Assembly: GCA_016177875.1 (NCBI GenBank)
Contig: JACOUL010000023.1
Location: 35,048-99,047 of the forward strand
Length of the DNA stretch: 64,000 nucleotides
Direction of reading: 5' to 3'
From: Burkholderiales bacterium
GTDB taxonomy: Bacteria; Pseudomonadota; Gammaproteobacteria; Burkholderiales; Burkholderiaceae_D
Shown here one piece after another: positions 27,575 through 37,284 of the stretch. Positions within the stretch are counted from its first letter, which is position 1. Every line of letters starts with the position of its first letter. Both the position numbers and the translations under genes were made by a program. The notes under the pieces are model-generated. The model had not been told where the DNA came from and did no database searches. It saw only the letters and a program-made list of their open reading frames with translations.

Positions 27575-29344
27575 GTGGGATTCAAACCAGAGTACGAAGC
27601 GCTCATCATCGGCAGCGGATTCGGCGGTGCCGCCATGTGCGCGCGCCTTTCTAAAAAATGGCCAGGGCAAGTCATGTTGCTCGAGCGCGGCAAGGCATAT
27701 CCGCTCGGCAGTTTTCCGCGCAGTCCCAACGACCTGGCGCAAAATGTCTGGTGCCCTGAAGACGACAAGGCTCGACGGCCGCACGCCGTACGCAAGCGCC
27801 GCGAAAAGCATCGTTCGCTGACGGGGATGTTCGACATTCGGCATTTCAATAAGATCGATACCGTCACGTCTGCGGGTTTGGGCGGCGGTTCGCTGATCTA
27901 CGCCAATGTATTTCTGCGCCCGCCGGAGGTCGTGTTTTCACAAGGCTGGCCGGCTGGAATGAGTCGCGAAGTGCTGGCGCCTTACTACGACGTGGCGCAG
28001 CAAGTGCTGGGTGCGCAGCCGATTCCGCCGCATCAAGATAAACGCGACCGCCGCTTTATCTTGCGCACCGAGCAATTCCAGAATTTTGCGCGCCAAGAAG
28101 GCTTGCCGAGCAAGCTGGCCGATATTTGCGTCTACTTCGGCAACGATTACAGCTATCGCGGCGGCGCGCAGCCGACGGCAATCGGTGAACAAGAATTGAA
28201 CCGCTATGGCGCACGGCAAACCTCGTGCACTTACTGCGGCGAATGCGATATCGGCTGTAACGTCCACGCTAAGAACACAGTGGATCACAACTATCTGTAT
28301 GTGGCGCGGACGCGTTATCAAGCGATCGTACGTACGGAAATTATGGCGGATCGCATCGTGCCGCTCGACCAGGATGGCAAGGACGATCCTGCCGGTGACG
28401 GCAAGCATGGTTATCGCGTGGTATATCGCGATATGCAAACGGGGCAGGAGCATAGCGCTACCAGTCGGCGCGTAGTGGTCTCGGCCGGAACGCTGGGCAC
28501 CACGGAATTGCTGCTACGCTGCAGGGAGGTGCACCGCAGCCTGCCGAACTTGTCGCAACGGCTCGGGCAAGGTTTCTCCGGCAACGGTGACTTCCTATCG
28601 TTTTCGATGGACGGCAAGCGCGAAATCAATTCGACCTACGGTCCGGTCATCACGCAATACACCGATCACCATCTGTTTGAAAATCACAAACCGGGCCAGG
28701 CTTTCTTGCTGGAGGACGCGAGTTATCCGACGCACGCCGCCTGGTCGGCCACCACGGTGGAATCGGTGCTCGATCCGATTCAGCGCCTGGTCTGGTTTAT
28801 CAGCCAGTTGTTCCACTACTTGTTCGACCCCAAATACCAAGGGCGCCGCAGCAGCAACGTCGGCTACCTGATTCAGCGTTTGATGCGCCACGATTTGTCG
28901 CAGTACAGCGCGGTGCTGCTGTGCATGGGACTTGACAAGGCCAACGGCACGGCGCGCTTGAATGCCGACGGTTATCTGGACATCGACTGGCCGCAGGAAA
29001 GCAATCGCCCCTTGTATGACGCGATTCTCAATCTTGGGAAGCGCTTTACGCGTTTCATCGGCGGCAAGCTGTTCCTGCCGATGCCGACCTGGCTGTGGCC
29101 CGTGCATAACAATGTAACCGTGCATCCGCTGGGAGGCTGTGCGTTGGCCGACTCGCCGGCGGAAGGCGTCGTGAGCGCGCAAGCAGGCAGCCGCGGGCAG
29201 GCTTTCGGCTATGTCGGTTTGTACGTGGCGGATGGCTCGCTCATGCCGACCGCCTTGGGCGCCAATCCTGCCGCAACCATCACCGCGTTATCCGAGTGGA
29301 TTGCCCATGAAATGACGGGCAACGCACCTGACGCCGACCTGTAA
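27575..29344 (+). CDS. GMC-like flavin oxidoreductase (cholesterol-oxidase type) with a ferredoxin-like Cys cluster
   Basis: 589 residues. FAD-binding ALIIGSGFGGAAMCARL starts at residue 9, and TSAGLGGGSLIYANV near 98 is typical of cholesterol-oxidase-like GMC enzymes. Residues 218-228 read CTYCGECDIGC, a CxxCxxCxxxC arrangement, followed by AKNTVDHNYL; this could bind an iron-sulfur cluster. The C-terminus carries the flavin-contacting HPLGGCALADSP and DGSLMPTALGANPAATI. The start is a GTG with GGGAG upstream. It heads a three-gene operon with a hydrolase and a phosphoesterase. The substrate is unknown; a sterol or lipid alcohol is an inference. Confidence 0.85.
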   Translation: MGFKPEYEALIIGSGFGGAAMCARLSKKWPGQVMLLERGKAYPLGSFPRSPNDLAQNVWCPEDDKARRPHAVRKRREKHRSLTGMFDIRHFNKIDTVTSAGLGGGSLIYANVFLRPPEVVFSQGWPAGMSREVLAPYYDVAQQVLGAQPIPPHQDKRDRRFILRTEQFQNFARQEGLPSKLADICVYFGNDYSYRGGAQPTAIGEQELNRYGARQTSCTYCGECDIGCNVHAKNTVDHNYLYVARTRYQAIVRTEIMADRIVPLDQDGKDDPAGDGKHGYRVVYRDMQTGQEHSATSRRVVVSAGTLGTTELLLRCREVHRSLPNLSQRLGQGFSGNGDFLSFSMDGKREINSTYGPVITQYTDHHLFENHKPGQAFLLEDASYPTHAAWSATTVESVLDPIQRLVWFISQLFHYLFDPKYQGRRSSNVGYLIQRLMRHDLSQYSAVLLCMGLDKANGTARLNADGYLDIDWPQESNRPLYDAILNLGKRFTRFIGGKLFLPMPTWLWPVHNNVTVHPLGGCALADSPAEGVVSAQAGSRGQAFGYVGLYVADGSLMPTALGANPAATITALSEWIAHEMTGNAPDADL

Positions 29345-29370
29345 ACAATCACGAGATAGGGAAGAGCGGA

Positions 29371-31116
29371 ATGTCGAATACTGCTGCGGAAGTCATCATC
29401 GAATTCGCCGAGGTCATGAGCGGCTATGTCAGCGCCGAGGCCGTCACTTTCGCCGACGGTTATGCCGACGGAGAAAAGACCGGCACCATCATGGCGCTGC
29501 ACGTCACGGTGACCATTCCCAATCTGGATGCTTTTCTGTCGAGTCCCGAACATGCCGGCAGCTTGAGCGGTCATGTCGATTGCGCTTTGTTGGGCGGCGT
29601 CTGCCCGGTGCAGTCGGGCGTGTTTCGCTTGCTTCCCGATACGGCCGATCTTGATCGCAAGGTCATGTATTACCAGGTTTATGCGACCACCCCGAAGGGC
29701 GAGCAAATTACCTTCGTCGGGCAAAAGGAAGTGCAGCACAATGCACCGCTCGATTTGTGGCGCGATACGACGACGCTGTTCACCAACGTTTACCGCGGCC
29801 ATATCGATCCGGCCAAGGCGGCGCAACAGGATATTTGGCTGACCGGCATATTAAGTCTGGGCTTGATGGATTTTATGCGCGTGCTGCGCGGTTTGAAAGC
29901 GACCGATGCAAACGGACAGACCAGCGTCGAAGGTTTGGCGCGTTTCGGCGTCTTCTTCGCCGGAAAATTGTGGGAGGTCTACGGCCCGCATCTGCCGCCT
30001 GCGATCAATGAACCCAAGCGCCGCTACGCACTGTTTACGACGGAAGGCGTCACCGGCGCCGACATCACCGTCCACCCATTCAGCACGGCGGACGGTTTAG
30101 GTTTGACGCTTACGCGCTTTTGCCGCGCACCGTCCGATGACGTCGTGCTGGTGGTGCACGGCCTCACCAATTCTTCCGACATGTTCATCATGCCGGAACA
30201 TAAGAATCTGGTGCAGACTCTGTTGGACGAAGGATTTTCCGATGTATGGGCGGTCGATTTCCGCGGCAGCAATCGCTTTCCGTATAACTTGGGACGCAAT
30301 CGTTACACGTTGGACGACATGGCTTTATTCGACCATCCGGCGGCACTGGCTGAATTGCGCCGCCGCATCGGACCGAATCGACGCATTCACGTGGTTGCGC
30401 ATTGCGTCGGCGCCTTGTCGATGGCAATGAGCGTGTTCGGCAAAACGGTGCAGGGCATACGAAGCATGATTTTGAACAGCGTGGCATTGGCGCCCTATGT
30501 GTCGCCGTGGGCGCGCTTGAAGATTTCGGTCGGCCCGTGGGCGGCGGATTATTTGTTGGGCATCGAATACTTCAATCCCAAGTGGCGGCGCGAGCCGCGT
30601 TTTTCCATCGGCAGCGCGATGGCCTGCGTGACGGATTTGATCCATACCGAGTGCGATTCGCCGGAATGCCACATGCTGAGTTTCATGTGGGGCAGCGGTC
30701 GGCCGTCGATTTACAACCATGAAAACATGGCCAAGGAAACGCACGACCGCTTGGGCGATTTGTTCGGCGGCGCACCGGTGCATTACTACTATCACATCAA
30801 GAAGATGATCGACAGCGGCAATACCGCCGTTAAATACGATCCGGGCAATCCGCGTTACGCGGCGCTGCCGGATAACTACTTCGAGCATGCCAAGGACATC
30901 CAGACGCCGATCCTATTGACGCAAGGACAGGACAACCGCGTATTCGTCGACGCCAATATCCGTTGTCATGAACGGCTGGAGAAGATCGTGCCGGGCCGCC
31001 ATCAGCTGCACGTCTATCCGAAATATGGGCATCAGGATATTTTCATGGGCAAGAATGCCGCGACCGATATCTTCCCGCGCATGATTCAATTCCTGAAAGG
31101 GCATTGCCATGATTGA
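29371..31116 (+). CDS. Alpha/beta hydrolase with cysteine nucleophile and N-terminal accessory domain
   Basis: 581 residues. Residues 1-145 form a beta-rich accessory domain of a type I associate with GMC-oxidoreductase partners. The hydrolase core begins near 255 with VVLVVHGLTNSSD. The nucleophile elbow at 342-347 reads VAHCVG: cysteine at 345 replaces the usual serine, as in PHA synthases. The likely acid lies in LLTQGQDNRVF and the histidine in YGHQDIFMG. There is no signal peptide. The start is 27 bases after the GMC gene and the end overlaps the next gene by eight bases, so the three act together. Confidence 0.85.
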   Translation: MSNTAAEVIIEFAEVMSGYVSAEAVTFADGYADGEKTGTIMALHVTVTIPNLDAFLSSPEHAGSLSGHVDCALLGGVCPVQSGVFRLLPDTADLDRKVMYYQVYATTPKGEQITFVGQKEVQHNAPLDLWRDTTTLFTNVYRGHIDPAKAAQQDIWLTGILSLGLMDFMRVLRGLKATDANGQTSVEGLARFGVFFAGKLWEVYGPHLPPAINEPKRRYALFTTEGVTGADITVHPFSTADGLGLTLTRFCRAPSDDVVLVVHGLTNSSDMFIMPEHKNLVQTLLDEGFSDVWAVDFRGSNRFPYNLGRNRYTLDDMALFDHPAALAELRRRIGPNRRIHVVAHCVGALSMAMSVFGKTVQGIRSMILNSVALAPYVSPWARLKISVGPWAADYLLGIEYFNPKWRREPRFSIGSAMACVTDLIHTECDSPECHMLSFMWGSGRPSIYNHENMAKETHDRLGDLFGGAPVHYYYHIKKMIDSGNTAVKYDPGNPRYAALPDNYFEHAKDIQTPILLTQGQDNRVFVDANIRCHERLEKIVPGRHQLHVYPKYGHQDIFMGKNAATDIFPRMIQFLKGHCHD

Positions 31117-32635
31117 GCTGCCGCCGGGTTTGGTTCTGTGGCCGCAAAGCGATGTGCCCAAGAACCGTATGTGTGTGCTGATCAGCGATACGCACTGCAC
31201 CGATTGCACGGTCGGTAACCAGACCGCCGAAGAAACCGATTGGGAGCGCTTCTTCGATCAAGTGAAGCTCGCTTGCCGGCATCCGGTGGAAAAAGATGGT
31301 GTGGGCGGCGGCGATGCACTGGATGAATTGCTGCTGATTTTGAATGGCGACATCGTCGATTTGATTCGCAGCAGCCGCTGGGCCGAAGCGGGCGTCTATC
31401 CCTGGAACCGCGACGATCCGCGCTTTGCCGACATCGTGCTTGCCATCATGCGCGATATCGTGACCCTTCATGCCGAAACGCCGAAGCGGGCGGAGGATGG
31501 CCGGCCCTATTCGGGCTTTTTTTATTGGCTGCGCGACGCAGTCGGCGAATTGCGCTCGCACGGCATTGCGGTCACCATCGTTCCCATCGTCGGTAATCAC
31601 GACAAGGAATTGCAGGTCGTTCCGGCGGCACGCCAGATGTTTTATGAAGAGTGCCTGGGGATGACGGCAGCGGAAATTCCGCCATCCTACCGTGCTTGGG
31701 TGGCGGCCCAACTGGGCGCGCCGGATGAGGCTTATCCGCGTCTGCCGATTTATTTTGCCGATCTTGATTTACGCCTGCTGGCTACGCATGGGCAATGGCG
31801 TGACGCCGATAATATTCGCCCGACCGCGCGTTGGAATTTTTGCGCCGGATGGCAGCCGCAGCGCTGGCGGGAAGAAGAATATCTCGCTTTCGCCAAGCCT
31901 TGTTTCGGCGATACGGTGGCGGCCGGCTTGTTATCGCACTTTATTTGGAATACGCGCAGCAAGATGCCGATGGATGCGCCGGGAACCGAGCGCATTTCCA
32001 ATATTCTCGATGAGATGGATTTGTTCCGGCCGAGTGCGGCAGCTGTGGTGTGCCTGCTCAAGGAAGCGCGCAGTCTCTCGCGCAAAAACCCGGCGGATTG
32101 CGGATTGCGCGACACCATTTTGACGTGTTTCAGCGAAAGCGTGGAAGCTTGGCTCGGCCACAAAGAGACTTGGCAAAGCGCACCCTGGAAAATGCGGATC
32201 AGCCTGGCAGCCGTGGCATGGATGCGCCATTTCAAATGGTATTGGGTCAATGTGCTGCTGATGGAATTGATGGCAAAGGCCCAGGAGCCGGAACTCAGTA
32301 TCGCGGACAAGACGGTATTGAAATTACCGGCATTCCAAAGCGACTACCGTGCACTGGGGTTTCGGCTGCATGTGGAAGGGCATACCCATGTCGCGTTGCA
32401 GTCCGAGGCCAGGTTTAGAGACCCGCGCGAACGCCGCAATTACACCTACATCAATTTAGGGGCATGGCGCGACGCCATTGTCCCTAAATTAAATAGAGGA
32501 CACCGCCGGCGCGGTATCGGGCGTGCGCTTCATATTTTGGATTTGTCCAAATTGCGTCCGGCCATGCCGGAGGCGGCTTTTCGCTATTACGTCGTTGACA
32601 TCCTGAGCTGGGGCGATAGGCGAGACCGGTGGTAG
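31109..32635 (+). CDS. Calcineurin-like metallophosphoesterase
   Basis: 508 residues with all metal-binding blocks: ISDTHCTD (about 25), LNGDIVDLI (about 78), IVGNHDKEL (about 160), LLATHGQWRD (about 225) and VEGHTHVAL (about 420). It is longer than most of the family, with a large helical insertion between the last two blocks. It overlaps the hydrolase gene by eight bases and ends the operon. Substrate unknown; with an oxidoreductase and a hydrolase alongside, a phosphorylated lipid or polyol intermediate is possible but unproven. Confidence 0.85.
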   Translation: MIELPPGLVLWPQSDVPKNRMCVLISDTHCTDCTVGNQTAEETDWERFFDQVKLACRHPVEKDGVGGGDALDELLLILNGDIVDLIRSSRWAEAGVYPWNRDDPRFADIVLAIMRDIVTLHAETPKRAEDGRPYSGFFYWLRDAVGELRSHGIAVTIVPIVGNHDKELQVVPAARQMFYEECLGMTAAEIPPSYRAWVAAQLGAPDEAYPRLPIYFADLDLRLLATHGQWRDADNIRPTARWNFCAGWQPQRWREEEYLAFAKPCFGDTVAAGLLSHFIWNTRSKMPMDAPGTERISNILDEMDLFRPSAAAVVCLLKEARSLSRKNPADCGLRDTILTCFSESVEAWLGHKETWQSAPWKMRISLAAVAWMRHFKWYWVNVLLMELMAKAQEPELSIADKTVLKLPAFQSDYRALGFRLHVEGHTHVALQSEARFRDPRERRNYTYINLGAWRDAIVPKLNRGHRRRGIGRALHILDLSKLRPAMPEAAFRYYVVDILSWGDRRDRW

Positions 32636-32810
32636 CAACACGGGGTAGCAGTGTTGTCAAAAAAATAAATAAAAGCGAATTGGCCTGGTTTTCCCCTTCT
32701 TTTCGGCGGCTCGATTTCACACCCCCGCTTGATAATGCCTATTAAGAAATTCCGGCCCTTGTCGTAAACAAGAACCCTTTGCCGGAATCCCTCATTAGCG
32801 GGAGTCAAAG

Positions 32811-35800
32811 ATGGATAACGATCAGGCAATGCGCAAGAACCCCAATCTGCGAGTGGCGTTTGCAGAAGAAGATCTGTGCCCGGAAGCGCCGGCTACTTCG
32901 GCACCCACTCCGCCGTCGCCTCAGGGCGGCGTGGCCCTGAAGACGATTCGAGAGGCAATCGCCCGTGTCGAAGCCGAAGCGAAAGCGACGGTCGCCGCTG
33001 AAAATCGCGCGATGGCCGAGGCCCGTGCCCGTGCTCTCGCCGAAGACCGCGCCATTGCTGAATCCGCCGCCGGCGCGGAAGCGTATCAGCGCGCCAAGGC
33101 CGCCGAAGAAGCGATTGCCTTATCGCGCGCCAAGCTCGAAGCCGAGCGACAGGCGCGTATTGCCAGCGAATCCAAGATTGCCGCTACCAATAAAGAAATC
33201 GCCGAATTGCGCTCGCGTGCAGAAGCCGATGCCCAGGCTACACAGATGGCGGAGGAACGCACCCGCGCTCAGCAAGAAGCCCGCAAGCGTGCTGCCGAGC
33301 AAGTCGCCCTTGAAGCCGAGCTGACGACGCGTGCCGCAGCTACTGCACAGAAAATTGAACAGGAAACCGAACAAACGCGCCGCCAAATCGCGGAACGCGT
33401 CGCCGCCGCACAAGCAGCCCAACTGGAAGCCGAAGCCCGTGCACGCGCTGAAACGCGGGCCGCCGAATTGGCGCGCGAACGGGAGCTAAAGGAAAGAGGA
33501 GCTCGCAAAGCAGCTGAAATGCTGGCGGAAGCGCGCAACGAAGCCATGATCCAGGCGGAAGAGCGGGCTCATGCCGATACCATTGCCTTGGAATCCACGC
33601 TCAATCGTTTGCCGGCGGAAGTGCGAGCACGTGAAGAAGCGCGTGCTCGCGCCATCGCCGAGCAAGAGCAAATGTCCGTCGCCGAAGCGCGCTCGGAGTC
33701 CGAACGCCGCGCGTTGGAATCCTTGCACGCACGTTTGCAGGCAGACCTCGAATTGCGCGATGAAGCGCTGCGCCGCGAGCGCGTCGAAGCGCTGGCAGCG
33801 GTAACTTCACAAGCTCGCCGTGAATCCGAAGAGCGTATTCGTGCCGCCACGGAAGCACGCATTCAAATCGAACGCGAATTGCAAGCTGCCGCCATGGCAC
33901 GCGTGGAGGCCGAACATCGCGCCGATGTGCAAGCCCGCACCCGCGTCGACGCCGAAAAACGCGCGATTGAAGAAGCGAAACAGCGCGCTGAAATGGAACA
34001 AATGGCAGCGGCCGCCGCGCAAGCCAAGATCGATGAAGAGCGTCGCGCCAAGCAATTGGCCGCGCAACGCGCCACCATCGAACACGCGGCCATGCAAGAA
34101 GCGACTAATCGTGCGATTGCCGAACAAGAAGCCCTCGATTTGGCGACTGAACAATTGGAGCTGCAGCGTCAAGCGGCCCAAACCGCTTCCGAAAAAGCCC
34201 GTCAAGCACTGGAGCTGGCACGCGCCGAACGCGAACGTGTCGAAGCGGAAAACCAAGCAGTCGCGGTTTTGCAAGAAAAGTTGCGCGCAGAAGAAGACGC
34301 TGCCGCCCAAGCACAGGCACGCGTTCGCGCAGAACAAGAAAAGACCGAACTGCTGCGCTTGCATGAGCAAGCGGAGCACAACGCCCGCATTGCCGAAGAG
34401 TCGGAAGCTGCGGCTACGCGCATTGCGCTGGTCAAAGCTAAAGAGAAGGCAGAGCTCTTCAATATCGCTGCGCAAGCCGCAATGAAAAAAGCCAAGGACG
34501 CCGTCGAGCTGGCGCGCCTTGAGCGCCAGCGCGCCAAAGATGAGCAAGAAGCGCTCGAAGCGCTGCAATTGCGTCTGGCCGCAGAGCGTGAGCGTGCCGA
34601 AAAAATTGAAGCGCTGTTGAACGCCGAACGCGAAAAGCTGGCTGCGGAGAAGGCCGCAGCCGCGGAGGCCGAAGCACGTGCCAAGGCTGAGCAGGAAGAG
34701 ACCGACGCTCTGCGCCAACAGGAAGAAGCCGAACGCGAAGCGCGTCAAGTTAGCGAAGCGCAGGCGACTGCAACCCGCCACGTGATCGTCCAAACCCGCG
34801 AGCGCGTTCAGCAACAGCGCAAAGCCGCTCAAGCGGTACTCTTGAAAGCGCGCCAGGCGGTTGAATTGACGCGCGTCGAACGTGAGCGCGCAGACGCCGA
34901 AGAAAAGGCGCAGCTGGCTATACAGGAAAAATTGCAAGCGGAGCAGGCCGCTCAGCAAGAGGCGCAAGCCCGAGCCCAGGCCGAGCAGCAGCACGCAGCA
35001 TTGGCGCGTGCCCGCGAGCAAGCTGAACGTGAAGCGCGTGAGACTTTGCAAGCCAAGTGCGAAGCTGAGCAACGCTTACTTGCCGTCGCAGAAGAGTGCG
35101 CCAAACAACAACGCGAAGCCGCCAAGCTGGCGCAAGCGCACGCACAAGAGGCTGCGCTGCATGCCGAACGCGAGATTCGCCAGGCGGAAGACGCCCGTCG
35201 TGCCGCCGAATGGGAATTGACAGAGCAAACCAAGGCAATTGCCGAGGCGCAGCGCAAGGCTGCCGAAGCAGCGCAAGCCAATGCACGGGAAGCAGCCGAA
35301 TTGGCCCGTATCGAACAAGCCCGTGCTCAAGCCGAGCAGCAGGCATTGGAGGCGATTGCCGAGAAAGTGCAGGCCGAAGAGGCTCTGCGCGCAGACGCAG
35401 AATTATGCGCTAAAGCTGAAATGGAAGCTGCCGAGATTGCCAAACAACGCCAGATTGCCGAAGCCCAGGCCAAGGCGGTGCATGAGGCGCGCCTCGAGGC
35501 CGAGCGCCGTGCTCTGGCCGAGGCTACGGAAACGGCTGAAGCGGAAGCAGCGGCTGCATCCTTGTCCGAATCTCAGCGGATGAAGTACGCTCAGCAAAAA
35601 GCCGATGCGCAGGCAATTGCGGCCGAGTTGCTGGAGCGGATCAGCTCGCAAAGCGACGAACTCGATGATTGGCGCTTCCGTGCCGAGACGTTGTTGGCCG
35701 AAGCGCCGGTGGCAGTGCCCGCCAAACGCCGCAAGCCGATGTTCAAGCTGGCAGCTTCAGTTTTTCTCGGTCTGACGATCGTCACCGGCATGGCCGCTTC

Positions 35801-36026
35801 GACCGCCTGGAATTTACCGGGTAGCAGTGTGTCTAGCGCAATCGGTCATTGGCTGGTTGCCCCCGCAACCGCTCAGGTGAGCGTTCAAGCAGCTGTGCCC
35901 GCAGCAAAGATGATCGCCGCCGCGCCGAGTCCGGCCGGATTGCAGCTGACTTATCAACTCGGCATGCTGCCGCCCACCCAGTTAGCGGCAGAAGGCACTA
36001 GCATCGCTGCACAAGCCGAAGAATAG
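32811..36026 (+). CDS. Very long Ala/Glu/Arg-rich coiled-coil protein with C-terminal membrane anchor
   Basis: 1071 residues. After a short polar N-terminus (to about 40) residues 40-960 are almost uninterrupted coiled coil. A membrane helix (about 979-998, LAASVFLGLTIVTGMA) follows a basic KRRKP stop signal, and about 70 residues rich in Ala and Pro follow. The coil probably faces the cytoplasm. Within it the motif KAxxAxELxRxERxR recurs at bases 34194, 34488 and 34845, which points to duplicated blocks of roughly 98-119 residues. GGGAG precedes the ATG. I do not recognise the family; it is TolA-like only in composition. A strong terminator follows. Confidence 0.85.
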   Translation: MDNDQAMRKNPNLRVAFAEEDLCPEAPATSAPTPPSPQGGVALKTIREAIARVEAEAKATVAAENRAMAEARARALAEDRAIAESAAGAEAYQRAKAAEEAIALSRAKLEAERQARIASESKIAATNKEIAELRSRAEADAQATQMAEERTRAQQEARKRAAEQVALEAELTTRAAATAQKIEQETEQTRRQIAERVAAAQAAQLEAEARARAETRAAELARERELKERGARKAAEMLAEARNEAMIQAEERAHADTIALESTLNRLPAEVRAREEARARAIAEQEQMSVAEARSESERRALESLHARLQADLELRDEALRRERVEALAAVTSQARRESEERIRAATEARIQIERELQAAAMARVEAEHRADVQARTRVDAEKRAIEEAKQRAEMEQMAAAAAQAKIDEERRAKQLAAQRATIEHAAMQEATNRAIAEQEALDLATEQLELQRQAAQTASEKARQALELARAERERVEAENQAVAVLQEKLRAEEDAAAQAQARVRAEQEKTELLRLHEQAEHNARIAEESEAAATRIALVKAKEKAELFNIAAQAAMKKAKDAVELARLERQRAKDEQEALEALQLRLAAERERAEKIEALLNAEREKLAAEKAAAAEAEARAKAEQEETDALRQQEEAEREARQVSEAQATATRHVIVQTRERVQQQRKAAQAVLLKARQAVELTRVERERADAEEKAQLAIQEKLQAEQAAQQEAQARAQAEQQHAALARAREQAEREARETLQAKCEAEQRLLAVAEECAKQQREAAKLAQAHAQEAALHAEREIRQAEDARRAAEWELTEQTKAIAEAQRKAAEAAQANAREAAELARIEQARAQAEQQALEAIAEKVQAEEALRADAELCAKAEMEAAEIAKQRQIAEAQAKAVHEARLEAERRALAEATETAEAEAAAASLSESQRMKYAQQKADAQAIAAELLERISSQSDELDDWRFRAETLLAEAPVAVPAKRRKPMFKLAASVFLGLTIVTGMAASTAWNLPGSSVSSAIGHWLVAPATAQVSVQAAVPAAKMIAAAPSPAGLQLTYQLGMLPPTQLAAEGTSIAAQAEE

Positions 36027-36043
36027 ACGCTGATTTGAAGCCA

Positions 36044-36087
36044 CCGGAACGCTGACGCGCATGCGTCGTCGTTCCGGTTTTTTTTTA
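36044..36087 (+). terminator. Rho-independent terminator of the coiled-coil gene
   Basis: CCGGAACG at 36044-36051 pairs with CGTTCCGG at 36070-36077, followed by a run of nine Ts. It begins 18 bases after the stop codon. Confidence 0.92.
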
Positions 36088-36261
36088 TTCAATCAGCAAT
36101 GCTGGCCATGCCAGTGTTGTTATCCCGGTGCTCTCCAGACCAATTCTTCCCAAATTTTTTCGCTTGAGCCTTGTCAGGCAGAAAAAGGATGGCGACTCAG
36201 TATAAAATGCCGAAAATTCTAGAAGTTCTCTTTCTCTGTGATTTGCCCACTGGATCAGCGC

Positions 36262-37284
36262 ATGCGAAATAAACTGAATAAAGCTTTTTTCCTCTCTGGG
36301 CTCCTAGCGGCCCTGCTGTCTGCACCTGTGTTCGCCGATGAAGCTGCCGATGTCGGCAAGCTCATGCGTGCAGGGCAGTACGCCGAAGCCTTAGCCAAGG
36401 CTGACGCAGTTCTGGCACAGCGCCCCAAAGACGCGCAAATGCGATTCATGAAGGGTGTGATCCTGACCGAGCAAGGTAAATCGTCCGATGCAATTGCGAT
36501 TTTCACCAAACTCACCGAAGATTTCCCCGACCTGCCCGAGCCGTACAACAACCTGGCGGTACTTCATGCCGCCGGCGGTCAGTACGATAAGGCCCGTGCC
36601 GCGCTCGACATGGCGATCCGCACCAATCCTTCGTATGCCACCGCCTATGAAAATCTGGGCGACATTCATGCCAAGCTGGCAAGCCAAGCGTATGACAAGG
36701 CGCTGCAGCTCGATTCCGGCAATGCCGGCGCAAAATCCAAGCTAACGCTATTGCGCTCGCTTGCCGTAAGCAGCAGCAAAGTTGCCAGTGCTAAGCCGAC
36801 TACGCCGGCTGCCGCGTCCGTGGCTGCCGCCAAGCCGGCCGCTTCGCAAGCGGCGACCCAGCCCGCGACACAAGTCGCGGCGGCTAAGCCCGAGCCTAAG
36901 GCTGAGCCGAAGCCGGCCGCCAAGCCGGAAGCGAACGATGCCGGTGAGCGTGACGATGTGCTAAAGGCTGTCCAAGCTTGGGCCAGCGCTTGGAGCGCGC
37001 AAGACGTGAAGGGCTATCTCGGCCATTACGCGAGCGATTTCCAAACGCCGAAGGGCGAATCGCGTTCCGCTTGGGCTGAAGAGCGCCGCGCTCGTATTGC
37101 GGGCAAGGGCCGGATCAGCGTCAAGGTTGAGTCGCCGCAGGTGAGCGTCGACGGCAATACCGCCACGGTGAAGTTCCGCCAAATCTATGTGTCCGACCGT
37201 CTGAAAGGGGATACCCGCAAGACTCTGGTCTTGGTTAAGCATGGCGGCAAGTGGCAAATCAAGCAGGAGCGTGCGGGTAGCTGA
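36262..37284 (+). CDS. Periplasmic TPR protein with C-terminal NTF2-like (Cds6-type) domain
   Basis: 340 residues: a signal peptide (FFLSGLLAALLSAPVFA), three or four TPR-like repeats (about 25-165, including DLPEPYNNLAVLHAAGGQYDKA), an Ala/Lys/Pro linker, and a C-terminal domain (about 235-340) of the NTF2-like type that also ends the L,D-transpeptidase encoded next. The stop overlaps that gene's ATG (TGATG), so the two are coupled. A role in organising cell-wall cross-linking is inferred. ATG 36262 is chosen because it gives a normal signal peptide; the frame opens at 36238. Confidence 0.82.
   Translation: MRNKLNKAFFLSGLLAALLSAPVFADEAADVGKLMRAGQYAEALAKADAVLAQRPKDAQMRFMKGVILTEQGKSSDAIAIFTKLTEDFPDLPEPYNNLAVLHAAGGQYDKARAALDMAIRTNPSYATAYENLGDIHAKLASQAYDKALQLDSGNAGAKSKLTLLRSLAVSSSKVASAKPTTPAAASVAAAKPAASQAATQPATQVAAAKPEPKAEPKPAAKPEANDAGERDDVLKAVQAWASAWSAQDVKGYLGHYASDFQTPKGESRSAWAEERRARIAGKGRISVKVESPQVSVDGNTATVKFRQIYVSDRLKGDTRKTLVLVKHGGKWQIKQERAGS

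Noticed and set aside
32640..32680. CAACAC/GTGTTG hairpin after the metallophosphoesterase as a terminator
   Set aside because: It is followed by As on the plus strand and has no T-run in the right place on either strand.
33807..35072. 421-codon Leu/Cys/Phe-rich frame antisense to the coiled-coil gene
   Set aside because: It is the complement of the Ala/Glu/Arg/Gln codon pattern of the coiled coil; no ribosome binding site, no domain, and the plus-strand gene is complete with a terminator.
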